Shown here piece after piece: positions 37,385 to 49,450 of a stretch of 64,000 nucleotides of DNA. A program made the translations under genes and the position numbers. The DNA is from Monosporascus cannonballus (Eukaryota > Ascomycota > Sordariomycetes > Xylariales). The stretch covers positions 45,823 through 109,822 of the forward strand of contig QJNS01000257.1 in the NCBI GenBank assembly GCA_004154925.1. Reading direction: 5' to 3'. The notes below the pieces were generated by a model. The model did not search any database, was not told the origin of the DNA, and worked only from the letters and a program-made list of their open reading frames with translations. How positions within the stretch are numbered: position 1 is the first letter of the stretch; each line of letters begins with the position of its first letter.

Positions 37385-38508
37385 TGAGATGCATGTGAGA
37401 TGCGAGATGGCTGTATTGGGTTATAGACGTAATTTAAGTAAAAGAACCCCTTGATTTGAGAATTTTCTGCGCAAGGGAGGGCTGTGTAACTCGAGTATGG
37501 ACATACCTACTTGGACACGGCCATTCAAAAGAATAGGGGTTCCCGGATTAGGGGGGGAGTATTCCATCAGGTAGAGAAAAGGAAAACAGTAAAAGCGTAT
37601 GAAATTTGCGATGCAATGTTACGCAGTTTTATAAGGTGATGATGATGAAGATGGCTGGCTACCTTTTGCTACGTAAACATCACTACTTAAGTATGCATCC
37701 ATCAGAGCAAGAATCTCCGCAGAATGGAAGTATTCTTCTCCCAACGTGTGGTGAACATGTACACAAAGTCCTGAGCTGATTCCGGCGCTTTGAATAGGGG
37801 GAAATGGTGATGATTTACTCGCATCTTGGTCTATGGCATGGCAACCCCTAGAGGATCAACATGTCTGCTAATATTTAGAGTTTTCTTAACCGTCATTAAG
37901 AATTACTGTGGCAGGGTATTATTACTTAACTATAATATCCATTTCTAGATGATGTCGTAATACGTTCTTCGTCCTCATGAAGACATATCGGTGTAGTATG
38001 TATGGCTTGGAAGCTAGAGCTGCGCCTGGGGGGCGCAGTTGCGCCATAAGGACTGGGCAGATTCTACCTTCTCCTGCTATCTGCAGTCTTGTATTTCCCT
38101 CCAATGCCCGTTGCAGTATCTTCCCATTCACGACGCCGTGCCGGCACAGCCCCGCACCCACAAGAAGGCCTCGTTTCTCACCAATCATCTAGAGCTTCGG
38201 CCTTGAGGAACCAATGATTGTTCTGTGACCTGATATGAGTTTCTGGTACGAAAGTGCGGTTGAACACGAGGAACAGCGAGCGCGAGGCACCGAAACAGAT
38301 TGGATACGGCATCTATAAAACCTAGGCCGCAGGGCTCGATCCTTTGGTTTTCTTCTCCTTGAACGCCGACATGGCTAGTCTTTTCAAGTAATATTATACC
38401 ATCAATCTCCCTACCAGAGGTGGTAATACCTGGATAAGTCAGTTGAGCGCCTATGAGCTCCCGACAAGTCTCCCGGCCAGCCCACAATAGCCTCGTCGCC
38501 AACTGAAG
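37385..38508. other. Intergenic region
   Basis: This lies between two plus-strand genes and should contain the 3' end of the OST48 gene and the HET-gene promoter. I see no gene or clear repeat. Confidence 0.5.
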
Positions 38509-41026
38509 ATGTCTTCGCCGGAAAATCAGGATGAACAGTCCGACAAGGTGCAAACGGATGATTCCCGCATCCCCACAAAAGCCGCCATCGATCAACCATT
38601 GTCCCCATTAGATCAAATTCGTACAGGCCCCCCAAGTTCAGGAGCGAATCACCTAAGCGACCATATCAACTCGATGGACGAAGAACATCAATCAGCTGCT
38701 CTTCCTGGTTGCAATAGAGGGCCGCGCCGTGTGGACGACCCCTCTCTATGCTCGTTACCTCCATTGAAGAAGAGAAAACTGGAGAGGCTGCCGTCGCCGG
38801 ATGGTTCCAATCCGGAAAAGAGCGGCCCAAGCGCAGGACTGCTCTGCGTCGAATGCTCCCAACTGGATTTCAGCGGCGTCCTCAAACACATTAAGGAACT
38901 CCGCCAGCAGAAGAGATTTTCGATGCGCAGTGTCGTCGTCGCAAACGTTGGGCACCGCTTCCGCCAAACCCGCAAAACTGATTGTCCCTTATGTCTCATG
39001 CTCTTCGCCTCTCGGACCCAAGCGTCAACACCTTCCATGCGGGAAGCAGAGGAAGATTACGACGAGTTAAGAGCTAAATCGTTCGTCTCTGCGTCCAATC
39101 TGTTCGATTGCAATGGGCCCAATCAAGATATGCGGGCCACCGACGATTCGCTATGTCTAGTAGTTATGCCTAGGCACTTGTCGTATTACTACCGTGACCC
39201 TTACCAAACTGCCCGTAGAGGTTGCGCCGCACTACTCCAGCATGGCCGATTGCCATCCATGTTTGCACCTCAAAGGATATCTCGGAATTTCGCATCCGCT
39301 TCCGTTCTGACTTGGTTGGCATACTGTCGAAGACACCATAAGTCTCTATGCCGGCCTCCAGGCTCTTCCGTCCAAGGACTTCAACTAATCAACTGTGATA
39401 CGTTAGCTATTGAAGATTCGTCGGACAGCAAGCCATTCGTCGCACTTAGCTATGTGTGGGGTGGATCGAGTGCGACACACCGTGAGAGGAAAGACGAGAG
39501 TGGGAGGAGGTTAGTTGCGTCTAGCTTGCCTGCTACGATTTCGGATGCAATCACCGTCACTCGAGGCCTTGGTTACCAGTACCTTTGGATTGACAAATTC
39601 TGCATTGACCAGGACAACTCCGAGGTCAAACATGACCAAATCAAGCAAATGGGCGCAATCTACGAACAGGCCGAGCTGACAATCATTGCTGCTGCTGGTA
39701 TCGACGAAAACCACGGCCTTCCGGGAGTCGGCCGCACACCGCGCCCATCCCAATGGATAGCGCAGTTCCATGGAGCAGATGTCATATGGACCCCAGACCC
39801 GCACTACTCGATCCGGTCCTCTAAATGGTCCACGCGAGGCTGGACGTTTCAAGAAGGACTCTTAAGTCGGCGAAGGCTTGTCTTTACTGAAGACCAGGTG
39901 TATTTTGAATGCAAAGCGATGAACTGCTTTGAGAGCATACAAAGCCCTCTGGACGATATGCACATCGAGGATAAATCAAGGATGCAGCAGCGCTTGCGGG
40001 CAGGCGTGTTTGGCAGAAATGCTCGGGCGCCATTTGGCCATCTTGATAGGCCCGACCTGGGATCCTCTGGACGCGTCCTGCAGTATCAGATGGCGGTGGA
40101 GGACTACTCTGCCAGGGATTTGCGATACGATGCCGATATTCTGAACGCGTTCCGGGGCATAGAACGGGATTTCAGTCGAAAAAATACGATGCGCGGGTTC
40201 TACGGCATACTATATCCAAAGTTTGAATCTCCGCTGGGGAGTGCGTACTTCTATCATACCATCGCATGGCGTCATACTCGGAGTTGCTGGGGAGAATCCC
40301 GCGCACCACCAAGACGTAGGCCAGGTAAGGAAGGATCTGGGATCCTTTACTTTCCCTGACGGCCTATCTTTGGACGTCTTGTTCCATGTTGGTCTTTATT
40401 ATTATTGGTTATGATCTCTTCAGAAGCACCAGAAGTTTTGATAAGGTCCCGGGGCGCTATATTCCAAACGTTTACTAATTGTACGCCGTGTTGTAGGCTT
40501 CCCTTCTTGGACTTGGGCCGGCTGGGTAGGGCAGGTCAAGTTCGTCTACCCAGCGAATATAGGCGTTGCTGCTGTGCCACTACGTCCTATGTCACTCGAA
40601 GGCGACTCTAGCACGATGGTGCTGCAGCCAAGCATCTACGATAGTATCCCTCATGAGACCGACCCCCTCCGGCCCATACTTCGAGTCGAGGGGGTAGTGC
40701 TCTCACCCAAGGAAATTTCCTACTATTATGACCACTTCAAGAATGAAGCGGTCTGGACCATAAATGGATCCCGAGCATGCCTCTTTCTATCTCAAGGTCC
40801 AGGCTCGCCAGACCAGTTTTCGAAGGAGTTGGAGACAGGCTCTCGCTACCAATGCGTCTTTTTGGGACAAGCGACCTCGGAAACGTTAGCCTGGATCCTG
40901 GAAAGGCAACCCGGAGCGGAGAGGTATACTCGAGTAGGAATATTTTGCATTAGCAACCCTTTTTCTTTGCTAGAAAAATGCTTCTGCCCACAATACGGCG
41001 AATGGACAACCTTTCGGATAGAGTAG
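38509..41026 (+). CDS. HET-domain protein (heterokaryon-incompatibility family)
   Basis: Two exons (38509-40324 and 40497-41026) give 781 residues. The 172-base intron (GTAAGG donor, TTGTAG acceptor) brings in the family motif GFPSWTWAGW in phase. The N-terminal 100 residues look disordered. A Cys-rich segment follows at about 105-165 (LLCVECSQLDF and DCPLCLMLF). The HET core lies at about 305-450: FVALSYVWGG, LGYQYLWIDKFCIDQDN, QAELTIIAAAG and STRGWTFQEGLLSRRRLVF. HET domains trigger cell death after fusion of unlike hyphae, or act in NLR-like immune receptors, and are now seen as TIR-like. No NACHT, ankyrin or WD repeats are attached, so this is a stand-alone member. Partner and trigger are unknown. 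It borders a gene-poor block. Confidence 0.9.
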
Positions 41027-44000
41027 AGCGCGGAAACCTCCTTGCACTACGAGTCTAGGGTAGATGACAGGCAAGGATAACGACGGACAAACGAGATCCC
41101 GGATGAGTAGCGTCCTACGGGATTCAACTATGGGAGGTAGATTATCTGCATGGAAAGCTACAACGAGTCAGCTCCCTGCCTCCAAGCGTTCCCGATCGCC
41201 ACTCGCAGAGACGGAGGCATCGCCGGATAAAATTCTCACCGTAGCCCTATCTTCATGATCACGTTTTTGGGCGAGACGTGGCTGCATTTTGCACTGCAGA
41301 TTACCGACTCTTTGCTTGATGAGATCGGAGTTAACCAGGGGACCTTGGAGCGTAGTGGTCTACGTGGGACGCTAATGCGTACTAGGTAGGCAACACAGGC
41401 AATGCGCATAATCCCGTCTAACCCAGCGAGGCACATTGGGGAAATTGAGGTTCATAAGGAGGATTGGACATGACATGATCGATAACACCAAGCTTAGACT
41501 ATTCCGTAAGAGAGTGAGATATCGAGGTATAGGGTGCAGGCGTGAAGGAGGAATGCCTTAACAACCTGTCATTAGGAAATGGGTTAGGGGTAGGTGGGTA
41601 ACAAGAGTGGGGCGGTGCTCATCAGCCGCCACGAATGCGTCGCTGTGCCACGAGCTCCCGGACCCCTCCGCGCGCGTTGGCGTGGTTTGATCTGATCATG
41701 GAGGTATCAGGGGTAGAAGAAGACCGGGTCATAGGATCCGCAGTCCCGGCTTTCCTGCCGTCAGCCTTGATGACTGTGGTGAGGTGGCACAGTTCGAAAA
41801 GGGGGGAGCCGGGAAGTTGCGCCCCGTGGTGGCAACGTGCCCCTTTCCGCCTTTTGCCACGCGCAGCCGGCAGTTAGAGCCTCCGTAGATGTGGACCTGT
41901 CGCCGTTATTCGTGCAGGATCTCGGACATCACATATTGTTGCAACCCTATGTACGCTCATGGACGACGCGGTGAGGACGGCGTTCGTCTTCCCGAATACG
42001 CTCCCCGCATCGATAAGTCCCGTCGTATGGCTTGTTGTTCGCTTGCTCGACGCATTCTCAAGCCGCCATGAAGGGGGGTTGTCCTCCGGTACAGTATATA
42101 AGATGTCTAGATGATCCTGTTGAACAGCCCAGAACGCGCCGGGCTGTTAGCCTTCCAAGAGACCCTTAGGTGGTGCGGGCAGATCGAGCCTCTATAGGGA
42201 CGACGGGGTAAGCCAACGGGGAAGCTGGCATTCGACGTTGGGTCGTTGCCAGAATCGCACGATGACGCTGAGAGCGGTAGTAACTCAATGTTTTGGCTTA
42301 GCATCTTTGGTTGAGGATGTGCGTGATAGTAACGGGGAAAGATGGTAGGCTGAAGGCAGACTATATTCGATTGCGGGTGAGCCGTAGGAAATCAGAAGTC
42401 CCAAGTTTGTCGCCGGTCATTCTGGCGGTCTGTCAGTCTGGCAATGCCGGGACAAACATCTCTGATATCCGATAACGACACACAAGCACATAGCGGCGAG
42501 TACGATCCAACGATGTCCTACGAACGCCGTTAGCACCCCAGGGGAAGGCAGGCTGGTCGTACACGCAAATATATCTAAGTATGAGGTCACGCAGCGACGA
42601 CCAGCATCACCGTAAGCCAACCCAATCACCAGGCCCGAAGAAATATTGGCGGTCTGGAACCAACATACGATACAAGAGGGTTTCGGCTAGGTGTAGGAGG
42701 ATGGTGGGATTGCCAATCGTAAGAAGCTAGTGTAGGTTGGCTCGGTTCCGAGCATGAATATAACCACTGTTTCCCTCTCCTAAAACCCAACCTCCTGCTA
42801 CTCAGAACTGCCTCCTTTTCCGATGATCCATCTCCTCACCGTCCACAAGTTCTCTCCATTTGAATCACCAGTCGAACATGTGTGGCAATCAGCGCATGAA
42901 TACTACAGCGCGGTGTGTAGATAGTACAACTTCCTTCCTAATGTTATAGGTTATACGAACCGGGCGCCTTTGGCAAGTTCAAGGGGAAAACCATTGCAGA
43001 GGGTATACTTGCCCCACGGGCAAGAACCCGCCCTCCACAGACCCTGAAACCTTGATTAAAGAGCGGCAGAAATGTAAGGCGGGCTGCAGGGGCCCTGATC
43101 ACCCCACAGACCGTGAAAATCGAGGTCGTGAGAAACTCTAAGGCGCACGGGAGTTCGTATGCAGCGGGAGAATTCACCTACTTTGAATAACCTGAGGAAG
43201 ATGATGATGGCGCACCTAGTTTTGCGAAACATAAAACAATGGAAGAGCACCACGAGGAGGCACTGAAGGAATTCGACGAAGCTGCCTGGGGCAAGCAGAA
43301 GGCATAAGCGTATCTCGGTCGGGGGAGGGAAGCAAGCTAAAGCGCAGAGACAGACGACCCGAGGCGGGTGGAATCAGATTTTCATTTCAGAGTCAAAATA
43401 AAGACATCTTGCTAGATTAAGGATGGGCGAGGGCCTGTTGGGTGGGCTATGGAGTCGAGGGGTTTGTGTTCAGTTGGACGATCAAATGATGCAAGGTGTC
43501 GTTTCAACCCCTTCACCATCGTTTAGCTTGCTGGACAATCGTTACAGTACTTCATTGGCTCGAACTCCACGAACATATCGTGGACTGGGAGGTGGCACGC
43601 TCTCAATTTCCCGACTCCCTGAAGCTTGGCTTTGGCCGGCGCGAAGAATGTGATAATGGGACAGTGAAAAGAAAATCATGATCCAAGCGGACTGATATCG
43701 GCAGGGTGCCCTCAGATTAGCTCTCAGGTTCTCACGGACAACCATTCCCTCGCTCAAGCCCAGCGGACAAGAGTTCGTTCAGGCTGCCTGCAAATTTGGC
43801 TTTTTGGATATTGGTCATCACCGGGCAAACTTTGCAATCGAGTCGCTGCTGCTACAGGACAAGAAAAAGAATATTGGAGGTCGCACATCCTCCTGCAGGG
43901 CACGTTCAGAACCACTCGGTCCAACGGCTCCGTGAGCATCCCCGACAGCTCCGATTGAAAACTATTATGAAAACATCATCGGGCGCCCAAAAAGCATTCC

Positions 44001-45130
44001 CTCGAAATCTGGGTTGTCGTCATAGCTGCGGGCGGCACGTATGCCGGATGCTCTTGGAACCTGGAGGTCTTCGTGATCGGGGAGAATGTGATGCAGGGGG
44101 TTATGCGCTCCGCGTAAGGCCACACTGCGACCAGCCTGCTCAGATCTCTGTTCTTTTGGTTATTGTCATATGCCAGGGTCAAAAGGCCTCTGACTCGACC
44201 AGTTTCCACCTGTGGGTGTCTTCATTGCGAGGCTAGGAGTCGCGATGGGATCGCAGATAGTATCATCGCTGAGGACAACACGGGGTCCTCAAAAGCGATT
44301 GCAGCGACTGCGGCTCTCGGTCGATGAAGGGACCGCATCCTTCATAAAAGAATGCAACGTCTGAATTTGGCTTGGGGGAACAGGAGAAATCGAAATGAAA
44401 AATAATAAACAAAGAATAAATAAAAGAGGAAGAATCGAATAACTGGAATGGCGAACGGCGTCGTATATGAAGCAGTCGAGGTTCATATTAAAACAGTGTT
44501 TCTAGGTAATGACCCAAATGGACGGTTTGATTCGGGATGAACCGCATTCAGAACTACAACTTCAAGATGAATCATCTACAAGGAAACAAAACACCCGGGA
44601 TTCACGGCGGTACCGCTGCTCAACCCGAGGGAATGAGTCCCAAGGAGGCAGATTAGGGCAAGATGCAAGGCACAAGGCGCAAGGCGCGAGGCTGCAATTT
44701 ATACAGTGGCGTGTCATTGGCGGCCGAACCCATGAGAAATTGTCGAAGAAGTCGAAGCCTGTGCCGCATAGGCTGGCGGCATAGATACCAAGAACATCCC
44801 GCCCGGAAAAGTTGGAGGGTTGGGGTTCGAAAACGTTGGAATGGTTCTACCAATTTGGATTCTGGAAGAAGAAGAGAGAAAGAAGGCTCAGGCTTAAAAG
44901 ATGTCCGAGTTGTAGCTGCATCACGCGTCTTAACCCCAGATTTCAGAGGTAGTCGCGTACTGATCTCTCATTGGCCGCCTCCAAGAGCTGCCCCACTCCA
45001 AGAGATGTCGACAGGGAACGAGCTTCGGACTTTCTTCGTCCATGCACATCCGCCGCCTCCGACAAACAGCAACCCCCTACAACTTCCCTGCTCTCTCGTA
45101 ACCAAAGCCGGAAGCGTAAAACAAGGCAAA
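41027..45130. other. Gene-poor region, about 4.1 kb
   Basis: I find no intact gene. A possible decayed gene lies at 42951-43307 and is listed separately. A 79-codon open stretch at about 43695-43935 looks somewhat protein-like (EFVQAACKFGFLDIGHHRAN), but it has no start context or known motif. The right end holds the ISY1 promoter. Confidence 0.5.
42951..43307 (+). pseudogene. Possible decayed gene fragment with two in-frame stops
   Basis: One frame reads 118 codons to a TAA at 43305 but is cut by TGA at 43053 and TAA at 43188. The text between stops looks like real protein: it starts YEPGAFGKFKGKTIAEGIL, passes ITPQTVKIEVVRNSKAHGSS and ends EEALKEFDEAAWGKQKA. The acidic run after the second stop (PEEDDDGAP) fits a Gln or Glu codon there before loss. 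I cannot name the family. An alternative reading uses a different frame from about 42945 to 43142 with several cysteines, so this call is weak. Confidence 0.3.
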
Positions 45131-45981
45131 ATGGTGAGTCGTCCGTCAGTCTACGCACACTTGCATCTAAATCAGAATACTGTATCGGCAAGCCAGCTAA
45201 CCATGCATACCCAACCCGGCAGGCGCGAAACTCGGAAAAGGCGCAGTCGATGCTCTTCCGCTTCCGGGAGGCGCAGGCGGCGGACCTGGGCATCATCGAC
45301 GCGGGGCGGGCGCGGCGGCCCAAGATGATCACCGAGGTGGACTCGATCCCGTCGTGCGAGAAGTGGCGCGGGCAGGTGCTCAAGGAGATCAGCCGCAAGG
45401 TGTCCAAGATCCAGGACCCGGCGCTCAGCGACTACCAGATCCGGGACCTCAACGACGAGATCAACAAGCTCATGCGGGAGAAGCACATGTGGGAGGTGCA
45501 GATCCGCAACCTCGGCGGGCCCAACTACATGCGCGGCCCCGGCGGCGGCGGGTCCAGGGTGTACGACGAGTCGGGCCGCGAGATCCCCGGCGGAGGCAAG
45601 GGGTACCGGTACTTCGGCCGCGCGCGCGAGCTGCCCGGCGTCAGGGAGCTGTTCGAGGCCGCCGCCGCCGGCAGGGAGCAGGCCGAGGAGAAGCCCCTCG
45701 AGTCCCGCGACGACCTGCGCAGGGCCGTCGACGCCCGGTACTACGGCTACGCGCCCGACGAGGAGGACGACGCGCTGCTGCGGCGCGAGGCCGAGAAGGA
45801 GCGCGAGGCCTTCGAGGCGCTTATGCAGAAGGCCGGCGCCAAGGGACAGCAGCCGCCGGAGGGCTGGGAGCCGCTGCCGGGGGATGCCGGGGACGGGTGC
45901 GGCTGGGAGTTGCCGACGCTCGAGGAGGTCCAGCAGGAGCTCTTGGAGAGGAGGAGGAGGAAGCTGCTCAATCAGATTTAG
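45131..45981 (+). CDS. isy1: Pre-mRNA splicing factor Isy1
   Basis: The model has a 3-base coding exon (ATG, 45131-45133), an 89-base intron (GTGAGT to CGGCAG) and exon 2 at 45223-45981, giving 253 residues. Isy1 belongs to the NineTeen/Prp19-associated complex and helps hold the catalytic spliceosome in its first-step form. The joined start MARNSEKAQSMLFRFREAQA is the invariant family N-terminus. It is followed by IPSCEKWRGQVLKEISRKVS and LSDYQIRDLNDEINKLMREK. A Gly-rich stretch (GPGGGGSRVYDESGREIPGG), an acidic and charged middle and the end ELLERRRRKLLNQI also fit. GC content is very high in exon 2. The ATG-only exon is well supported because exon 2 in frame has no ATG at the right place and the family start is restored exactly. 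Confidence 0.94.
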
Positions 45982-46839
45982 GCTGGACCTGCGTTCCGGA
46001 TGTGACGAGGCGTGTCCCCTCATATTTGCCCTGCCGAGGCGGCAAGTCTGAATGCGTCTCCAGCAGTAGAGGAGCAGAAGAACCGATGCCACCAAAGCTT
46101 CCTGCGGCCACATCAGCACCCCATCGTCGAGGTCCCAGGAGCGGTTGGGCGGTTGGGGCCACGGTGCTCTTGGCATCGAGGCCGTTTCATGCCTCGAGGT
46201 ATGCCGGATAGGCCGGCCGCGCTCCCTAAATGACCCACTCGCTCTACGATTTTATATCAAGCACACGGATGGCCGAAAGGTCGACACAGACACGCCTACA
46301 TAGGCAATTAATAGCCCAGAGAGGGTTTCCATCATATGGTGGACAGCTTCGGATTCGCGGGATTGGCTGGTGACGATATCCTGCCTTCGAGTTGTCCCAT
46401 GGGGCGCCACAAGCAGCGCTCCACTCACGCTACGCGACATTGGCGGATTCTAGTAAAAGGGGGCGTCGGTAGCAGTTCATCGAGAGGCGTCTACGGTTGA
46501 GTCATACATTAAGGAGGTTCAGGGTGGCACTCAAGTGACTTGGAGGATGTGTTAGGCGTTCAGGAGCATAGGTGGATTAGATCAAACAAAGCCCTGCGGG
46601 CCAATGATCCCAATTTGAAATGCATGATCTGCGAGAGACTCCTAGCCGACGACGCTAATACACGAAATACATGCATGCTATGCTAAATTTCTCACCAGCC
46701 GTGGTATCTATCATATATATTTATAAAAATGATCCATTCCAGACATGGCTCAACATCCATCACAAGGGACAATTAATTACGTAGCAACTCCGAGGAAACC
46801 AATCAGCCAACTAAAAAGGCACTGACCCAAAAAATCACA
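45982..46839. other. Convergent intergenic region
   Basis: 3' flanks of isy1 and of the phosphoesterase gene. No gene, tRNA or repeat is seen. Confidence 0.5.
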
Positions 46840-48975
46840 TCAACAATCATCCGCCCAATTCTCCTTCACCCACCCGGCAAGCAGATCTGTAAACGAGCCG
46901 TCGACATAAGGCAGCACATCCTCGTCGCCGTAGTCGCCGCCGCTGAATTTCAGCGCCGGGATGATCCACGGCTGCACGTAGTCGTTGAACACGAGGTCGA
47001 CGCGCTCCGGGGGCTCCCCGTCCCCTTCGGAGTCGGACGAAGGAAAGGCGATCTCCGCCTGGATGCAGTTGGGCACGTCGAAGAACTCGATGGGCGCGTG
47101 CACGGCGTCGTCGCCGTCGTCGCCGAGGTCGTCCGTCGTCGTGTAGCCGCTCACGAGGGGCGGGTCGTCATCGTCGCCAATGCTGAGGGGTTTCTGAACC
47201 CCCATATCCGCCACTTTTGCGCGGAAAACCGCCGCAGGGGGGTGCGCGCGGGGCGTCATCAGCTCCGGGATCGCGAGGAACCGCCGGTCCGGCATGCCTG
47301 GGACGTCCTCCTCCTGTTCCTCTCGCTTTCGCAATCGCTCTGCCTCTACCTCTACCTCTGCCTTATCCTCCACTTCTACCTCTACTTCTACCTCATCCTG
47401 CAGCTCTATCTCATCCTGCAGCTCTACCTCATCCTGCAGCTCTACCTCGGCCTCTACCCCTCTCTTTCCCAGGGCCGCCGCCTTGCCGAACACGGGGCCG
47501 CCCTTGTTCAGGAGCTGGATGACCTTGCTGGCGACGGGGTACGCGACATCCGGGACGTAGGCGAAGCCGCTGGTGAAGGGACTGACGAGGAAGGTGGAGT
47601 CGCGCGTGAATGGGCCCTTGAAGATGTCGAAGCGCACGGCGCCCGTGTTGAGGATGGCGAGGCGCGGCACATCGCGGCGCTCCTCGTTCACGACTATTTC
47701 CGGCAGCACCTGCTCCTCGAGCCACGAGAACAGGCTCTCGTTGCTCGGGTAGGGGGCCCGCGTCATCCAGAGGTCCTGCGGCGCGCAGCCGAACCGGTGG
47801 TCAAGACCCAGCGCGCCCCGCGCCTCGGCGATCGTTGCCGTCACGTTGCGGCCGTGCTCCGTCGCGAAGGCCGTGGCGTTGAGGCCCGCATGGTGCCGGA
47901 GGTTGAACAGGTTGTTGTCGATGTAGCGGCGCTTGAACGAGGGCGAGGCGGCGGGCTTTCTGGCGGACAATGGTAGTTCGCCATGGTGCCCCTCCTCCGG
48001 TCGTTGCTGGTCTTCTCCCCCGTCGCTCTTCTTCTTGATCCCGTCGATCGACATCCAGCCGATCGTCTCCATGTACCGGCCGCTGGCAATGGCGAACGCC
48101 TTGTCATCGAACCTACGCGCGTCGCGCACGTGCACGTGCCCGCCGAAGAAGGCAATTGGTGTGTACCAGTTCTGGTCGCGGATGGCCTTGAAGATCAGCT
48201 CGAACTCCCTCATGCGCAGGCCAATGTGGCCAGTGACGACAAACAGGTCCGGCTTCTCCCGGATGGCCTGCTGGAACCACTCCTCCCTGATGGCCTCCTT
48301 CACGGGCTGCACGACGCTGTTGTTGGCGTTGCGGTCAAAGTCGAACAGGAACCCGAACGCGACGATCGAGTAGCCCAGGTTCTTCGTGGTGAACTTGCTG
48401 TAACGCTGGGCTTGCGGAATCTGATTACCCGTCTCGGGTTCGATATAGTCGAGGTTCGAGGCAAGGTAGTTGCTCTTGAAGTTGGGAACTGTGATCTCGT
48501 GTTCTCGTGCAACAGATTCTTCTTTGTATAGCTCGTGGTTGCCCGTGCAGATAATATCGATGGACTGCTCCTTGAGGATATCCGAGGTGTATTTACCCTT
48601 GGGGTCTGAAGCATCGTAGAGGCCATTTCCTTCTATCCGATCGCCTGTATCTATGACTAGAAGATCCACGCCCTTCTCGTCCGCCTTCTTTCGCATGTGG
48701 TGAGTAAAGGAGATATAGTCGCCCCAGTCAGCGGAATATTGCGACCTTCGCGAACGTCAGCTTGCTTGACGCGGTGAGCATACAGGGACAGAAAGAGTCG
48801 CTTACTCTTGCAGATGACCGCCGTGCCAACCATGGGTATCTGTCGTGTGTATAAAATTTATTTCGCCCCATTCTAAGTCTCGCATAGGAGCAGCAACCGG
48901 CTCCGGGGCCTCAGGCTGGGCAGCCCTCGCGAGCGCCGCAAGGGACGCCGCGACGAAGGTACTCTTCGTAAGCAT
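46840..48975 (-). CDS. Secreted or vacuolar calcineurin-like phosphoesterase / 5'-nucleotidase family (YHR202W-like)
   Basis: Two exons (48975-48806 and 48745-46840) give 691 residues; the intron is GTAAGC..GAAG. A signal peptide ([18 protein letters not shown]) precedes a metallophosphoesterase domain. Metal ligands are Asp46 and His48 in [10 protein letters not shown], Asp92 in IDTGD, Asn126-His127 in GNHE, then VTGHIGL and GGHVHVRD. The second half resembles the 5'-nucleotidase C-terminal domain ([11 protein letters not shown] at the end). The nearest named relative I recall is yeast YHR202W, a vacuolar protein of the Ser/Thr phosphatase superfamily. The substrate is unknown and likely a nucleotide. 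At about residues 485-532 there is an unusual acidic insert of tandem Glu-Val/Glu-Leu-Gln-Asp repeats followed by a basic patch. Upstream, the gene is divergent from gatA across a GATA-rich promoter. Confidence 0.88.
47320..47465 (-). repeat. In-gene tandem repeat coding an EVELQD-type hexapeptide
   Basis: An 18-base unit, seen on the plus strand as ctcatcctgcagctctac, is repeated about three times and grades into degenerate 6-base ctctac/ctctgc units. Because 18 and 6 are multiples of three, the array stays in frame and codes an acidic Glu/Val/Leu/Gln/Asp repeat in the phosphoesterase. Confidence 0.85.
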
Positions 48976-49450
48976 CGTTATCCTCTTTGCTCTAGTAAGG
49001 TATACCGCTTTATGAACTACGCCATCGAACGGAAAGTGGGTACAAAGTATAGAGGAATCACACGCCCACGGCTATCGACGGAAGGGAGTGCAAATGCGAA
49101 GCGAGCGACCTGCACTTTGAGGTGTCCAACAAGGTGGTCAGGAGCTTACCGTCTCCCAAGGGCCAAGAACGGGTTACCCAGCAGCTGCCCTGGCTCGCTC
49201 AGGAGCTCGGGTACCTGCGTCATAGCATCTTGCAGCGTGATAAGCTGATAAGCTGATAAGATGATAAGCTGATAAGCTGGTAAGCTGATAACACGATCAG
49301 ATGATGAAGCGCTGATAAGATAACACTGAAGTGGGCTGGCTATCTTAGCTCTCTAAGTCTAAGCTCCACAAAGCTAAAGACCGATTTCAGTCTCCCATTC
49401 ACCCTAACGTCTCTGATGCGGGCATAGATATCGGAATTACGTGAGGCTAC
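48976..49450. promoter_or_regulatory. Divergent promoter, phosphoesterase / gatA
   Basis: 475 bases separate the two start codons. The notable content is the GATA array at 49239-49292 and two more GATAA words at 49314 and 49319. All but one of these words are preceded by T or A, matching the HGATAR consensus of fungal GATA factors such as AreA/NIT2. Function is not shown. Confidence 0.5.
49239..49292. repeat. 8-base tandem array of GATAAGCT units
   Basis: Six full units of 8 bases (GATAAGCT, with one GATAAGAT and one GGTAAGCT variant) are followed by a partial GATAAC. This puts six GATAA words at strict 8-base spacing. It is either a chance minisatellite or a dense GATA-factor site. Confidence 0.9.

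Noticed and set aside
43695..43935. 79-codon open stretch with a protein-like middle
   Set aside because: No start context, no partner exon and no family recognised, so it is only mentioned in the region note.
45172..46176. 334-codon minus-strand frame
   Set aside because: It is the antisense of the GC-rich isy1 exon, full of Leu, Ala, Val and Pro, with no family match.
47098..47976. 292-codon plus-strand frame
   Set aside because: It is antisense to the phosphoesterase gene and consists of repeat-derived low-complexity sequence.
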